A DNA stretch of 64,000 nucleotides from Novosphingobium barchaimii LL02 (GCF_001046635.1 NZ_KQ130457.1:247581-311580); one strand, 5' to 3'. Shown: positions 54,925 to 64,000, counted from the first letter of the stretch. A program made the numbers and translations. Notes: generated from the letters alone by a model not told the origin.

Positions 54925-55671
54925 TCAGGGCTTGAGTTTTGCTTTCTTGGTACGCGACGTCCGCGCGACTGTCGCACTGAAACGGCCAAGAATGAAGAAT
55001 TCGACCCGTTCCTCAAGGTCGGTGTCGGACGGCACCGCAGCCGACCAGTTTGTGTAGACCATGATCGGATTGCTGCCGAGCATGAGGTCCGAAAACAGCT
55101 CCGCCGAACGGGCGTGGTTTCCTGCAGGGACGAGGCCAGCGTTCTCGAGTTCGATGAACAGCTTCTCGAAATTGCGGCGGAAACGAACGAAAATCGAAGT
55201 CGCGACGGACGCCATGAACTCCGGGAAGCGCGTGCTTTCGGCGATCATCAGGCGCATCAGGCCAATGGCATTGTCGCGATAGGTGACAGCATAGGCATAC
55301 TGTCCGGCACGCCGCAACGCCAGGAAGAGGGTGTCGTCCGCTTCAAGCGTCGGCGGTTCGACAGCGGCGCCGGAATCGCGAGCGAAGATGACTTCGCGAA
55401 AGATCGCTTCCTTGTCACCAAAATGCTGATAAAGCGTGCGGGTCGCAACTCCTGAGCCGCGCGCGATGTCCACCAGCGATGTCGCGGCATACCCTTGTTG
55501 AACGAACAATTCGGTGGCGACGTCCATCACATACGCCTTGCGGCGTTCGAGTTCGTCAGCAGTTGGCCGTCCGGCTTGATTTGTCCGCTTGCGCTTGGGC
55601 TTCGTGCTCTTGGCGCGCGCGAGCCGCTTGGCAACGGAATCCTGTCCGAATGGCTTAAGATCGGAATGCAT
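54925..55671 (-). CDS. TetR-family transcriptional regulator, candidate regulator of the locus
   Basis: One-component regulator of 248 residues. A basic N-terminal tail (KSTKPKRKRTNQAGRPT) precedes the helix-turn-helix ATSLVDIARGSGVATRTLYQ followed by HFGDKEAIF, about 62-92. The C-terminal ligand domain is variable. A copy of the locus dyad (55670-55691) overlaps its start codon, which would give autorepression. It is convergent with the NTF2-like gene. A ligand such as a CoA ester or the substrate is plausible. Confidence 0.9.
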   Translation of the reverse strand: MHSDLKPFGQDSVAKRLARAKSTKPKRKRTNQAGRPTADELERRKAYVMDVATELFVQQGYAATSLVDIARGSGVATRTLYQHFGDKEAIFREVIFARDSGAAVEPPTLEADDTLFLALRRAGQYAYAVTYRDNAIGLMRLMIAESTRFPEFMASVATSIFVRFRRNFEKLFIELENAGLVPAGNHARSAELFSDLMLGSNPIMVYTNWSAAVPSDTDLEERVEFFILGRFSATVARTSRTKKAKLKP

Positions 55672-55691
55672 TGAATCTTGGTCCCAGCATT
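55670..55691. promoter_or_regulatory. Operator-like dyad, site 13, over the TetR start codon
   Basis: ATTGAA-N10-AGCATT, two mismatches. It covers two bases of the TetR start codon (55669-55671) and the leader, a typical place for autoregulation. Confidence 0.4.
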
Positions 55692-56024
55692 GTTCTCATC
55701 TGCCTAGGGGATTTTCGTTGAAGCCGAAAGCTGAAAATCGCGCGCTTGGTGGGGGAGTGGGCTGGTGCGGCAGAATGGGAAAATCCCATTCTCAAACGGT
55801 CGCTAAGACACCAGCTCGTGGCCCAGATGGCATTTGGACGAACGGGTTCAATGATGCAATGCGCGAGAAGGTATGCAAACAAGGGCGCGCGCGTGCGGTA
55901 GGCCCCGTCGCCGCGCCGTACCGAAACTATTGCCTCAGTTGCGGAACTTGATGGGGGTCGTAGGGGCCGGCATGGCCTGTCCTTTCAATTCCTAAGAACA
56001 CATCAAATTGGGAGAATCGCTGAC
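55672..56024. promoter_or_regulatory. Divergent intergenic region, TetR / SDR
   Basis: About 353 bases without a convincing gene; a plus-strand frame (55589-55951) shows no family features and mostly overlaps the TetR gene. The dyad at 55670-55691 sits at its left edge. I saw no clear -35/-10 for the SDR; GGGAGA before ATG 56025 is its ribosome binding site. Confidence 0.4.
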
Positions 56025-56837
56025 ATGAAACAGCAGGACTGGCTTGGGTATCACGGCAAGCAGGTGATTGTGGTCGGGTGCCATTCGGGGATCGGCAAAG
56101 CAACCGCGCAGGCTCTGGCGGAACTGGGTGCTCACGTACACGGCATGGACTGGCAACCTTGCGATACCGATATGGCGCGGTTCACGCATGTGGATTTGCG
56201 GTCGAAGGAGAGCATCGAGGCAGCTGTCCGTGAGGTCGAGGGTTCGTATAGTTCCCTTTTCAACTGTGCGGGAATTGCCCCGGGACGGCCTCCGCTCGAT
56301 GTGGTGAAGGTCAACTTTCTGGGAACGCGTTATCTCACGGCCGGCATCGCACCTGCCATAGAAGCAGGGGGGAGCATCGTGAACGTTGCTTCGACAGGCG
56401 GGATGGCCTGGCTCGAACGGTCGGCGGCTCTGGGCGAACTGATGGGGCATGAAGACTTCGATGACGCGCTGGCATGGTGCGATGAGCACGCATCACTTGT
56501 CGCGGAAGGCTACAGGTTCTCCAAGGAGGCAGCCATCTATTGGACGCTTTTCGAAGCATCGCGATACATCAAACGGGGCATCCGAATGAATTGCACGCTG
56601 CCTGGCGCCGTGGCCACGCCGATGCTGGAGGAAATCGAAAAGATCACTCCGACCGATGTGATAGACAGGGTCGCCCAACCGATCGGCAGGCGGTCCGCCG
56701 CAGTTGAACAGGCGGCGGTGCTGCTGTTTCTCAACAGCATTCAGGCCAGCTACGTTAACGGCGCGGTGGTTGCAGTTGATGGCGGCTTCACCGGTTGCGG
56801 GCTGCTGGCGCAAAGGGCCAAAGCGCCGGTCGGATGA
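56025..56837 (+). CDS. SDR similar to 3-alpha-hydroxysteroid dehydrogenase/carbonyl reductase
   Basis: SDR of 270 residues with a non-classical layout: GCHSGIGKAT near 18-27, NCAGIAPG near 83, catalytic Ser in ASTGG near 123, then an insertion of about 45 residues before Y-R-F-S-K near 168. This long insert between Ser and Tyr is the mark of Comamonas-type 3-alpha-HSD/carbonyl reductase. It may oxidise or reduce a ring hydroxyl or ketone. Single gene, followed by a bidirectional terminator. Confidence 0.87.
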   Translation: MKQQDWLGYHGKQVIVVGCHSGIGKATAQALAELGAHVHGMDWQPCDTDMARFTHVDLRSKESIEAAVREVEGSYSSLFNCAGIAPGRPPLDVVKVNFLGTRYLTAGIAPAIEAGGSIVNVASTGGMAWLERSAALGELMGHEDFDDALAWCDEHASLVAEGYRFSKEAAIYWTLFEASRYIKRGIRMNCTLPGAVATPMLEEIEKITPTDVIDRVAQPIGRRSAAVEQAAVLLFLNSIQASYVNGAVVAVDGGFTGCGLLAQRAKAPVG

Positions 56838-56866
56838 CCCACTGACGCCGTTATGCCATGCTAATA

Positions 56867-56909
56867 GCTAAGGGGGCGTAAAGTCTCTCGACCTTACACC
56901 CCCCTTAGC
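56867..56909. terminator. Bidirectional terminator
   Basis: A 10-bp inverted repeat GCTAAGGGGG / CCCCCTTAGC with an inner GTAA/TTAC pair and a GTC/GAC tip lies between convergent genes ending at 56837 (+) and 56931 (-). Confidence 0.75.
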
Positions 56910-56930
56910 CTCAGCCATAAGGCCCTCGCG

Positions 56931-59387
56931 TCAGCGAGATCCGAATGCGTACCGAAGTGTCACGCCCAGTTCACGCGGACGCGTGGACCGCACTACATCG
57001 TAGCCGGACGCGGCCGCAAAGGATGGATACACGGAATTGAACGTTGCGATGCGCGATAGTTCAACCTTCTGGTTAAAGACGTTCTTCGCGTAGAAGCCCA
57101 GGTCCCACGCTCCGCCAGAACCGGCCAGTCCGGCGAAGAGATCGACCAGCGCGTACGATTTCGCCTCGCGGAATGACCCGTCCGTCTGGCGGAAATTACC
57201 AAAGTTCGGATTCTTGCCTTGGTAATTCACGTTGAAACGGAAGTAACCGCCGATGGCATCCGTAATCGGCAGGTCGTAGCTGCCATTCACGGTCGCCTGG
57301 AAGGGCGCGAGGGCATTGAGAACCTGACCCTTGGCGGAGCTGCAGAAATGGATCGGGTCCCCTTCGGTCGGCAGCACGCCGTCATTGCACGGAACCTGCC
57401 CGCCCCGCGACTTGATCTTGGAGTAGCTGATATTCGCGCCCAAGTTCAGGTTTTCGATGGGTCTGGCGCCAATCTCGACTTCAAATCCGCGAACGCGCGC
57501 GTCGATGTTGCGGTAGAATGCGAGGCTGGTCTGCGCGACGCGCCCGCTCACCGTGTTGAAGTAGTTGATGCCTTCAAAGGCGGTAAGCTGATTCTTGTAG
57601 TCCAGCTGGAACGCGGATGCGTTTATCCGGAATGCGCGTCCGAACGTCGCTTTAACACCGACTTCATAGGATTTCGCCTTTTCGGGCGATGGGGTCACGA
57701 AGTCGTCAGGCAGACCAGGGTTGTTGAGCGCCGGAAGACCAGTGCGGAAAGAACTGCCTGTCGTCGCATAAACAAGAAGTTCGTCGTTGATCTTACGCGA
57801 AAGTGAGAAATTATAGATTGCGGCGGTGTACTTGTCGTTGTTGGCCTGCGTTGCGTTCCGGAAGCCATCGGGAATGCCAACTTCGCATACGACGCCGGAT
57901 GTATAGACCGGGCTGGCGATTGCCCCGGGCGCCGCGAAGGGGCAAAGCGCGCGTGACGGCAGGCGGGGGTCCGTGAATGCGTTGAAGGCGGCAAACGTCT
58001 TGATGTCGACGTCCACGGGTATGCGGTCGCGAATGATGGCGAACCCGCCGCTCAGCTCGGTCTTGTCATCAGGATGCAGTCGAATATTACCGTAGAAACT
58101 GTCAAATACCTGGCCGATCTGAATTCTGGTCGCGCTGTTGAGCACATAGCGGTCGTTGGGCACGGTTATGTTGCCGGGAACGGCGGATATCGGGCTTCCA
58201 AATGCGCCCGGCAAATAGGTGGGCGAATCGAAGCTCTGAACGCCGCTACTGCGCTTCGAAAACCAGCCAATGTCGTATTCGAACGGGCGATCGGGATCCG
58301 GCATGGATGAAATGCGAATTTCATGCGTGCGGAACTTCGGCTTGCCGATGTAGCCGGGCGAAGCAAATGCCTCGAACCCAGGTAGAATGTTCAGCGGATC
58401 GACGGCGTTGTGGGAATCCGGGCTGGTGTTCATCTGGTTACCATAATTGTAACTCAGCTTGTGCCCGAATACTTCCCAGGTCGCGTTGATTGTCAGCAGA
58501 TCGACGTGCTGGTTTATCTCGGAGGGCAGATCCTGGACCGATGCCTGATCCTTGACCGATAGTGCCGGCCCATTGAAATTGGCGGGGATGTTCAGGGCGG
58601 CGAGCCCGGGGCTTCCGGTCCCTGCAACCTGCGAGTAAACGAGACTTTGCGTCCGCCGGCGTTGGTACATTCCCACGATCGAGACAGTATCGGTCGGATT
58701 GAACAGAACCGTGGCGCGGTAGCTTCGGTCCTTGAACTTCGGCTTGACGGAACTGTTGACGCTGAAAACGCGGGTTCCGTCACTGTCTTCTATGTTGGTG
58801 GCAAGACGGACCGCAAGAACATTCTTGATAATCGGCACGTTGATAGCGGCTTGCAGATCCCGATGGTCGCCAGAGCCATAAAGTCCCTGGACGTAACCGC
58901 CAAGTTCTTCGAGATCGGGGCGTCGGGTGGTGATCGTCACCGCGCCGGAGATCGAGGGTGCGCCGCGCGTGGTGCCCTGCGGACCGCGCAGCACTTCGAT
59001 CTGGCCAACATCGAAAAGCGACGTGATGGTGTTGCCGGGATCGAACGGAGCATCATTGAAGTAGATCGGCGTCGCCGGCGTGCCCGAACCGGGCTGCCAA
59101 GTGACCCCGCGCAGGGTGATCGCCGTGCTGGAGCCATTCGAAACGAGGGTGAGGCCGGGAGCGAGCTTTGAAACTTCCTCCACGTTCGTAATAGCCAGCT
59201 TCTGGAGGTTGGAGCCGGTAACGACCTGGACGCTGACAGGCACGTCCTGCAGGCTTTCGGATTCGCGCCGGGCATTGACGATAATTTCCCCGGTATCCAC
59301 GGCGGCGTCCTGGGCGCGGGCGATCGTCGGTGCAGATACGGTCAGCATCGTCGTGACCAACAGCGAACGCAGAATTCTAGATGACAT
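56931..59387 (-). CDS. TonB-dependent outer-membrane receptor
   Basis: The 818-residue receptor has a signal peptide (MSSRILRSLLVTTMLTVSA, cleavage near ARAQ), TonB-box-like EIIVNARRESE near 34, plug motifs VPVSVQVVTGS, LRGVTWQPG and VLRGPQGTTRGAPSISG, and a C-terminal barrel ending RYAFGSR. Some members lack the terminal Phe, as here. ATG 59387 follows GGGAGAG. Like the receptor at 6150, it probably imports a hydrophobic substrate; two receptors in one locus suggest more than one substrate or form. A dyad lies upstream. Confidence 0.9.
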   Translation of the reverse strand: MSSRILRSLLVTTMLTVSAPTIARAQDAAVDTGEIIVNARRESESLQDVPVSVQVVTGSNLQKLAITNVEEVSKLAPGLTLVSNGSSTAITLRGVTWQPGSGTPATPIYFNDAPFDPGNTITSLFDVGQIEVLRGPQGTTRGAPSISGAVTITTRRPDLEELGGYVQGLYGSGDHRDLQAAINVPIIKNVLAVRLATNIEDSDGTRVFSVNSSVKPKFKDRSYRATVLFNPTDTVSIVGMYQRRRTQSLVYSQVAGTGSPGLAALNIPANFNGPALSVKDQASVQDLPSEINQHVDLLTINATWEVFGHKLSYNYGNQMNTSPDSHNAVDPLNILPGFEAFASPGYIGKPKFRTHEIRISSMPDPDRPFEYDIGWFSKRSSGVQSFDSPTYLPGAFGSPISAVPGNITVPNDRYVLNSATRIQIGQVFDSFYGNIRLHPDDKTELSGGFAIIRDRIPVDVDIKTFAAFNAFTDPRLPSRALCPFAAPGAIASPVYTSGVVCEVGIPDGFRNATQANNDKYTAAIYNFSLSRKINDELLVYATTGSSFRTGLPALNNPGLPDDFVTPSPEKAKSYEVGVKATFGRAFRINASAFQLDYKNQLTAFEGINYFNTVSGRVAQTSLAFYRNIDARVRGFEVEIGARPIENLNLGANISYSKIKSRGGQVPCNDGVLPTEGDPIHFCSSAKGQVLNALAPFQATVNGSYDLPITDAIGGYFRFNVNYQGKNPNFGNFRQTDGSFREAKSYALVDLFAGLAGSGGAWDLGFYAKNVFNQKVELSRIATFNSVYPSFAAASGYDVVRSTRPRELGVTLRYAFGSR

Positions 59388-59492
59388 CAAGCTCTCTCCC
59401 CTCGGCCACGTACAGCGGTTCACTGCGAACCACTGCCATGACATCTTTAGCGATATGACCAAGCTGCCGCACCACATGCAGCACCCGTTTTT

Positions 59493-59514
59493 ATTACATA
59501 TGCCTATGTGCATT
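59493..59514. promoter_or_regulatory. Operator-like dyad, site 11
   Basis: ATTACA-N10-TGCATT, one mismatch, 106 nt upstream of the TonB receptor start (-). Confidence 0.45.
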
Positions 59515-59671
59515 CGCATTTTGCCGAGGCTTCGTCAATGCGGGGCTGCGCGGTGTCATCGCCTTGACCGAAAGGCGTGGCCAAGCTGCAACAATCCATT
59601 TTACAACCGGACTGGAGTGTTCTCATCAAGGCCGGGCGCCAGGAGATGAACCGATTTCCTTTATGAAGGAG

Positions 59672-59693
59672 ATTACATATCCAGAATTGCATT
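59672..59693. promoter_or_regulatory. Operator-like dyad, site 12
   Basis: ATTACA-N10-TGCATT, one mismatch, 78 nt upstream of the amidohydrolase start (+). Its spacer, like that of site 11, begins TAT. Confidence 0.45.
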
Positions 59694-59770
59694 ATGTGCG
59701 TTACGGTGTGTAACATGGGGCCGCGCCAGAGTCGTGCAAACAGCCGACTGGGCAAGTCTGGAGAGGCAAA

Positions 59771-61531
59771 ATGGAAATTCGGTTGTTGATCAAAGGCGGC
59801 ACGATCGTCGATGGAACAGGTCAGCCTGCATATCGCGCGGATCTGCGAGTAGCCGACGGGAGGATTGCCGAGATCGGCACGGACCTCTCGCCGACCAGAG
59901 GTGAGCGTATCGTCGATGCAACCGGCTGCCATGTGGCTCCCGGCTTCATCGAAACGCACAATCACTGGGACGGCGGGGTGTGGTGGAATCCGAACCTCGA
60001 ACCGCTTCCCGGCTACGGAGCGACCACGTCCATCAACGGGAATTGCGGTTTCTCGCTTGCTCCTGCCCCGCAGGCCGAGGAGGACGTTTCCGATGTGATC
60101 AATATCTTCAATTATTTTGAGGATATTCCCGAAGAGCCGATGCGCAGCGTCGTGCCCTGGGACTGGAGCAAATGGAGCGAGTACAAGGCCTCGATGCAGG
60201 CGAAGGTGAAGCTGCCGCTCCATTTCGCAGCTTTCTGCGGCCATATTCCGCTGCGCTTGTGTGCCATGGGTCAGGACGCCTGGAACCGCGCTGCAACGGC
60301 GCAAGAAATCGAGCGCATGTGCGAATTGCTGGAAGATGCGCTCGCTGCCGGGGCAATGGGCCTGTCATCCAATTTCCTGGACTACGACAAGGACGAGCGG
60401 CCCCTGCCGTCGCAGCAGGCCGACGATGCCGAAATCACCGCACTGATGCGCGTGCTTAAGCGATATCCCGGGACGACCTTCCAGGTCATCCTCGATTACT
60501 TCATGCGCAAGACCGCCAACGTATCCCTCGAGCGTTTCGGGCAGCTTGCCAAGGCCGAGGGAATCCGCATGCAGTGGGCGGGTATGCCGACTTTGGAGTT
60601 CATGGCCGACCAGTTGCCTCGTGCCAAGGAACTGCATGAACAGTTCAAGGCCGAAGGGCTCGATATCTACACCGCCTTTAACGTCATATCGCCCACTTCC
60701 GTCATCAATTTCGGCCGGACTCTGGTGTTCGGGCAGAATGGCAATCCCGTCTGGCAGGAACTGGTGAATACGCCCGGATGGCCTGCAAAGGCCGCGATGC
60801 TGTCCGATCCGGCATGGCTGGACCGTGCGCGCGTTTCCTGGGACAATCAGTTCTCGCACTCGATCCTCCATGACCCGTCGGCCAATCTGCTGCGGGAGAG
60901 CGAATCCGGGTTCGGCCCTACGGGCGTCACGCTTGCCGATTATATGGAGCAGACCGGCATTGCCCACGCTTCCGACGCGCTGGCGGAATGGGTTTTGAAT
61001 AACGGCCAGGAATCGACGGTCCTTAAAAAGAGCTGGGAAAAGGACGAGGACGTTCTCAACGACCTGCTGGTCGATACGCATTCGCTGGCGAACGTCAGCG
61101 ATGCAGGGGCCCACGGCAAACTGTTTTGCGGGGCAGGGTACAATGTCTTCCTTTTGACCGACTACGTCCGGGACCGGGGCATCATTTCGATCGAGCAGGG
61201 TGTTCACATGCTAACCGGCAGGCTTGCCGATTTCTTCGGGCTGCATGATCGCGGCGTGCTGGAAGTCGGGAAGGTGGCCGACATCACGGTGTTCGACCTC
61301 AACGAGATCGAGATGCGTCCAGAGAAGAAGATCTTCGATGTATGGGACGGAACCGGCGGGCGGACCTATCGCTACACCCGGGACCCGGCGCCGATGCGGT
61401 TGACCCTGGTGGCAGGCGAGCCGACGTTCGATCAGGGTGAGTTTACAGGCCGTTATCCCGGCCAGTTCATTGGCCCGGTCGCCGGCGAGCACGAAGGCAA
61501 CTCGGAGGCCGTGGCCATTGCAGCCGAGTAG
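59771..61531 (+). CDS. Amidohydrolase-3 / D-aminoacylase-like metal hydrolase
   Basis: The 586-residue TIM-barrel amidohydrolase resembles N-acyl-D-amino-acid deacylases. LIKGGTIVDGTGQPAYRADL at about 5-24 starts it, then GFIETHNHWDG near 60-70 carries two candidate metal His, and SDAGAHGKLFCGAGY near 440 the metal Asp. The C-terminus returns to the small beta-sandwich (LTLVAGEPTFDQGEFTG). Many such genes sit beside catabolic loci with unknown true substrates, so amide hydrolysis is not proven. GGAGAGG precedes the ATG. A TetR gene overlaps its end. Confidence 0.85.
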   Translation: MEIRLLIKGGTIVDGTGQPAYRADLRVADGRIAEIGTDLSPTRGERIVDATGCHVAPGFIETHNHWDGGVWWNPNLEPLPGYGATTSINGNCGFSLAPAPQAEEDVSDVINIFNYFEDIPEEPMRSVVPWDWSKWSEYKASMQAKVKLPLHFAAFCGHIPLRLCAMGQDAWNRAATAQEIERMCELLEDALAAGAMGLSSNFLDYDKDERPLPSQQADDAEITALMRVLKRYPGTTFQVILDYFMRKTANVSLERFGQLAKAEGIRMQWAGMPTLEFMADQLPRAKELHEQFKAEGLDIYTAFNVISPTSVINFGRTLVFGQNGNPVWQELVNTPGWPAKAAMLSDPAWLDRARVSWDNQFSHSILHDPSANLLRESESGFGPTGVTLADYMEQTGIAHASDALAEWVLNNGQESTVLKKSWEKDEDVLNDLLVDTHSLANVSDAGAHGKLFCGAGYNVFLLTDYVRDRGIISIEQGVHMLTGRLADFFGLHDRGVLEVGKVADITVFDLNEIEMRPEKKIFDVWDGTGGRTYRYTRDPAPMRLTLVAGEPTFDQGEFTGRYPGQFIGPVAGEHEGNSEAVAIAAE

Positions 61532-62234
61532 CGGGGTTCTGCGGGGCTGCGCGCAAGGTCAAGAGCGTAAAGCCGGCAGCCGCGAGCGTTTGCTCGCGGC
61601 TGCCGGCAAGGCGTTTGCCGCGGCAGGGTATTTTGCCGTCTCAGTGGAAGACATCGCCTTGAAAGCCGGTGTCAGCCGGATGACGTTCTATCGTAATTTC
61701 GGCAGCAAGGCAGCGCTGGCGGGGGACCTCTTCCGCGAAAACGGGCGCGCCGCGATGCCTCGCCTGTTATCTATAGCCGGGCGAAACTATCGCGATCACG
61801 CTGCGGTTGCAGAGTGGATCGGCGTGCTGTTCGAAGCGGATCGGTCGAGCAGCTGCTTACTTAGCGTTTTTGTGCAGGCCAGCGTGCTCGATCCAGAATT
61901 CGCAGCGCGTGCGAGGGAATTCGTCGGTGAAATCATCGACGGGTTGGGGACAGGGATCCCGGCGTTTCGCCTCGACCCGCGAAAGCCGTGCGACCGCCGG
62001 CGATGGCTTGAAGCGTGGTTGGTGATTTACGAGATTCTCGATCAGGGTAATCATGCTGCACGGGGCGGTGAGATCGCCAACGATCCTCTCGTGATTGACA
62101 TCCTCGCGTCGCGCTTCGTTCGGTTCGTATCGGTTACGGATATTGCCGCCGTCCATATGCATGAAAGGCCGGATCGGGCTTTCGATGCGGGCGAGAAGGG
62201 CGCTTGCAGGGCCAGCAAGCCGCACGCACCCTGA
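61518..62234 (+). CDS. TetR-family transcriptional regulator
   Basis: About 238 residues, with helix-turn-helix VSVEDIALKAGVSRMTFYRN then FGSKAALAGD near 42-70. The frame has no ATG near the domain start; TTG at 61518 with GGAGG about nine bases upstream is my choice, which overlaps the amidohydrolase by 14 nt. The distant ATG at 61437 is less likely. It probably controls the amidohydrolase or the ETF genes behind it. Confidence 0.8.
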   Translation: MQPSSGVLRGCAQGQERKAGSRERLLAAAGKAFAAAGYFAVSVEDIALKAGVSRMTFYRNFGSKAALAGDLFRENGRAAMPRLLSIAGRNYRDHAAVAEWIGVLFEADRSSSCLLSVFVQASVLDPEFAARAREFVGEIIDGLGTGIPAFRLDPRKPCDRRRWLEAWLVIYEILDQGNHAARGGEIANDPLVIDILASRFVRFVSVTDIAAVHMHERPDRAFDAGEKGACRASKPHAP

Positions 62235-62341
62235 AATAGAATGCGCCTTGCGAGACTCATTAATTTTATGCATGAGCGCTGCAACCGGCCTTGAGCCGCA
62301 AATGTCCGTGATGGCGGTTCTTGAATGAGAGGACAGATCGC

Positions 62342-63088
62342 ATGAAGATCATCGTGCCCGTAAAGCGGGTCATCGACTATAACGTGAAGCCGCGGGTCAA
62401 GGCCGACGGCACGGGTGTTGACCTTGCCAACGTCAAGATGAGCATGAACCCGTTCGACGAGATCGCGGTGGAAGAAGCCATCCGTATCAAGGAAGCGGGC
62501 AAGGCTGAAGAGATCATCGCGGTCTCGGTCGGGCCGGCCAAGGCTGCCGAAACCCTGCGTACCGCGCTTGCCATGGGCGCCGACCGGGCGATCCTGATCG
62601 AGACCGACGCGGAGGTCGAGCCGCTGGCCGTCGCCAAGATCCTGAAAGCCATCGTCGGCGAAGAAAACCCCGGCCTGGTGATCCTTGGCAAGCAGGCGAT
62701 CGATGACGATTCGAACCAGACCGGCCAGATGCTCGCCGCGTTGCTGGGCCGCCCTCAGGGCACCTTCGCCAACAAGATCGAGATCGACGGCGAGCAGGTT
62801 GTCGTCACCCGCGAAGTCGACGGCGGTCTCGAAACGGTGAAGCTGACGCTTCCCGCCATCGTCACCACCGACCTTCGCCTGAACGAGCCGCGCTATGCTT
62901 CGCTGCCCAACATCATGAAGGCAAAGAAGAAGCAGCTCGATACCAAGAGCCCCGCCGACTACGGGGTCGACATCACGCCGCGTCTCAAGACCCTCAAGGT
63001 TTCCGAGCCGCCGGTGCGTTCCGCAGGTATCAAGATCGCTGACGTCGACGCCCTCGTCGCGAAGCTCAAGGAAATGGGAGTAGCCTGA
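62342..63088 (+). CDS. etfB: Electron transfer flavoprotein, beta subunit
   Basis: ETF small subunit of 248 residues ([38 protein letters not shown] near 40; the ETF-beta signature [20 protein letters not shown] near 155). It accepts electrons from acyl-CoA dehydrogenases via the alpha subunit, so it fits the seven ACAD genes upstream. I chose ATG 62342, with AGAGGAC upstream. A weak copy of the dyad (62240-62261, three mismatches) is upstream. One base separates it from etfA. Confidence 0.95.
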   Translation: MKIIVPVKRVIDYNVKPRVKADGTGVDLANVKMSMNPFDEIAVEEAIRIKEAGKAEEIIAVSVGPAKAAETLRTALAMGADRAILIETDAEVEPLAVAKILKAIVGEENPGLVILGKQAIDDDSNQTGQMLAALLGRPQGTFANKIEIDGEQVVVTREVDGGLETVKLTLPAIVTTDLRLNEPRYASLPNIMKAKKKQLDTKSPADYGVDITPRLKTLKVSEPPVRSAGIKIADVDALVAKLKEMGVA

Positions 63089-63089
63089 A

Positions 63090-64000
63090 ATGAAGACTCT
63101 TGTTTGGGTTGAGCACGACAACGCTGTCGTCAAGGACGCCACCCTCGCCGTCGTCACCGCCGCTGCCAAGCTGGGTGAAGTGCATCTGCTGGTTGCAGGG
63201 TCTGGCTGCCGCGCCGTGGCCGATGCCGCTGCGCAGATCGCCGGTGTGGGCAAGGTCCACCTCGCCGACAACGCCGCCTACGAGCATGGCCTGGCCGAAA
63301 ACGTCGCCCCGCTCGTCGCCGAGCTGATGGGCCATCACGATGCCTTCGTGGTGCCCGCCACCACCACCGGCAAGAACATCGCGCCGCGCGTTGCCGCGCT
63401 GCTCGATGTGATGCAGATCTCGGACATCCTCTCGGTCGAGGGCGAGAAGACCTTCACGCGTCCGATCTATGCCGGTAACGCCATCGCCACCGTGGAATCG
63501 AGCGATGCCAAGCTGGTCATCACCGTGCGCGGCACCGCCTTCGCCAAGGCGGAAGCCACGGGCGGTTCGGGCACGGTCGAAGACGTGTCGGGCGCCGGTG
63601 ATGCCGGCCTGTCCGCGTTCGTTGGCGCAGAGCTTGCCAAGTCCGAGCGTCCCGAACTGACCAGCGCGAAGATCATCGTTTCCGGCGGCCGCGCGCTGAA
63701 GGATTCGGAGACTTTCGAATCGATCATCCTGCCGCTGGCGGACAAGCTGGGCGCCGGCGTTGGCGCATCGCGCGCCGCGGTCGATGCGGGTTATGTGCCC
63801 AACGATTATCAGGTTGGCCAGACCGGCAAGATCGTCGCACCGGAAGTCTACATCGCCGTCGGCATCTCGGGCGCGATCCAGCACCTTGCCGGCATGAAGG
63901 ACTCCAAGACCATCATCGCCATCAACAAGGACGAGGACGCGCCGATCTTCCAGGTCGCCGATATCGGCCTGGTCGCTGACCTGTTCACTGCCGTACCGGA
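63090..64000 (+). CDS. etfA: Electron transfer flavoprotein, alpha subunit (3' end outside window)
   Basis: ETF large subunit starting [20 protein letters not shown]; 303 residues are seen of the usual 308-320. The FAD-binding C-terminal domain shows the [20 protein letters not shown] signature, then [20 protein letters not shown] near 245-270 and [20 protein letters not shown]. It pairs with etfB to pass ACAD electrons to the quinone pool through ETF-QO, which is not in the window. Confidence 0.95.
   Translation, partial: MKTLVWVEHDNAVVKDATLAVVTAAAKLGEVHLLVAGSGCRAVADAAAQIAGVGKVHLADNAAYEHGLAENVAPLVAELMGHHDAFVVPATTTGKNIAPRVAALLDVMQISDILSVEGEKTFTRPIYAGNAIATVESSDAKLVITVRGTAFAKAEATGGSGTVEDVSGAGDAGLSAFVGAELAKSERPELTSAKIIVSGGRALKDSETFESIILPLADKLGAGVGASRAAVDAGYVPNDYQVGQTGKIVAPEVYIAVGISGAIQHLAGMKDSKTIIAINKDEDAPIFQVADIGLVADLFTAVP

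Larger units (their letters stand above)
59388..59770. promoter_or_regulatory. Divergent intergenic region, TonB receptor / amidohydrolase
   Basis: About 383 bases without a gene. It holds two dyad copies, 59493-59514 and 59672-59693, both ATTACA-N10-TGCATT, 179 bp apart, one toward each flanking gene. The right side is AT-rich with GGAGAGG before the amidohydrolase ATG. I saw no other structure. Confidence 0.5.

Noticed and set aside
55589-55951. Small plus-strand frame in the TetR/SDR gap
   Set aside because: It overlaps the TetR gene, lacks a ribosome binding site and has no recognisable fold; I treat the gap as regulatory.
62240-62261. Weak copy of the dyad before etfB (AATGCG-N10-CTCATT)
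   Set aside because: Three mismatches and ETF genes are often constitutive; not counted.

Overview
The window reads as one large catabolic locus from a GC-rich alphaproteobacterium, most likely a sphingomonad (Novosphingobium/Sphingobium/Sphingopyxis type). Grounds are two TonB-dependent receptors with sphingomonad-style plugs, dense ATGA/GTGA-coupled operons of acyl-CoA enzymes, and many SDR and Rieske genes. The genus is inference. I saw no rRNA, tRNA, CRISPR array, insertion sequence or phage gene.

Layout. 2-2033: partial unknown gene, AMP-forming CoA ligase (-), then a divergent regulatory gap. 2034-5820: aldehyde dehydrogenase (+), sugar-isomerase-like protein and Rieske oxygenase (-). 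6150-12133 (+): TonB receptor, EthD-like protein, SDR, acyl-CoA dehydrogenase (ACAD), APH-type kinase. 12201-18008 (-): crotonase, cupin, crotonase, double-length ACAD, EthD-hydrolase fusion. 18297-22217: cyclase-family hydrolase (+), Baeyer-Villiger monooxygenase (BVMO) and MFS transporter (-). 22400-26794 (+): CoA ligase, crotonase, KstD-like flavoprotein. 26815-34853 (-): second BVMO, NDP-forming CoA ligase, crotonase, ACAD pair, LLM oxidoreductase. 35062-40295 (+): DUF35 protein, SCP-x-type thiolase, SDR, Old-Yellow-like reductase, tandem-barrel protein. 40344-46083: amidohydrolase (-), ACAD pair (second member frameshifted), ferredoxin, KshA-like Rieske oxygenase, SDR (+). 46120-52562 (-): CoA ligase, Gfo/Idh oxidoreductase, ACAD pair, SMP-30 lactonase, NTF2-like protein. 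52769-56837: SDR, esterase, NTF2-like protein (+), TetR (-), 3-alpha-HSD-like SDR (+). 56931-64000: second TonB receptor (-), amidohydrolase, TetR and etfBA (+, etfA cut by the window end).

Working together (inference). The receptors and MFS would take up a hydrophobic polycyclic or terpenoid/steroid-like substrate. SDRs, KstD-like and KshA-like enzymes oxidise rings. BVMOs and hydrolases turn ketones into hydroxy acids. CoA ligases, ACADs, crotonases and the thiolase carry out beta-oxidation-like steps, with electrons leaving through ETF. The steroid connection rests on family resemblance only. No meta-cleavage dioxygenase or complete known steroid operon is present, so the true substrate is open.

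The most notable unexplained signal is a recurring 22-bp dyad, A(A/T)TGCA-N10-TGCA(A/T)T. I found thirteen copies by eye with at most two mismatches, nearly all in gaps upstream of these operons. One copy lies on the start codon of the TetR gene at 54925-55671, suggesting a locus-wide, autoregulated regulon.
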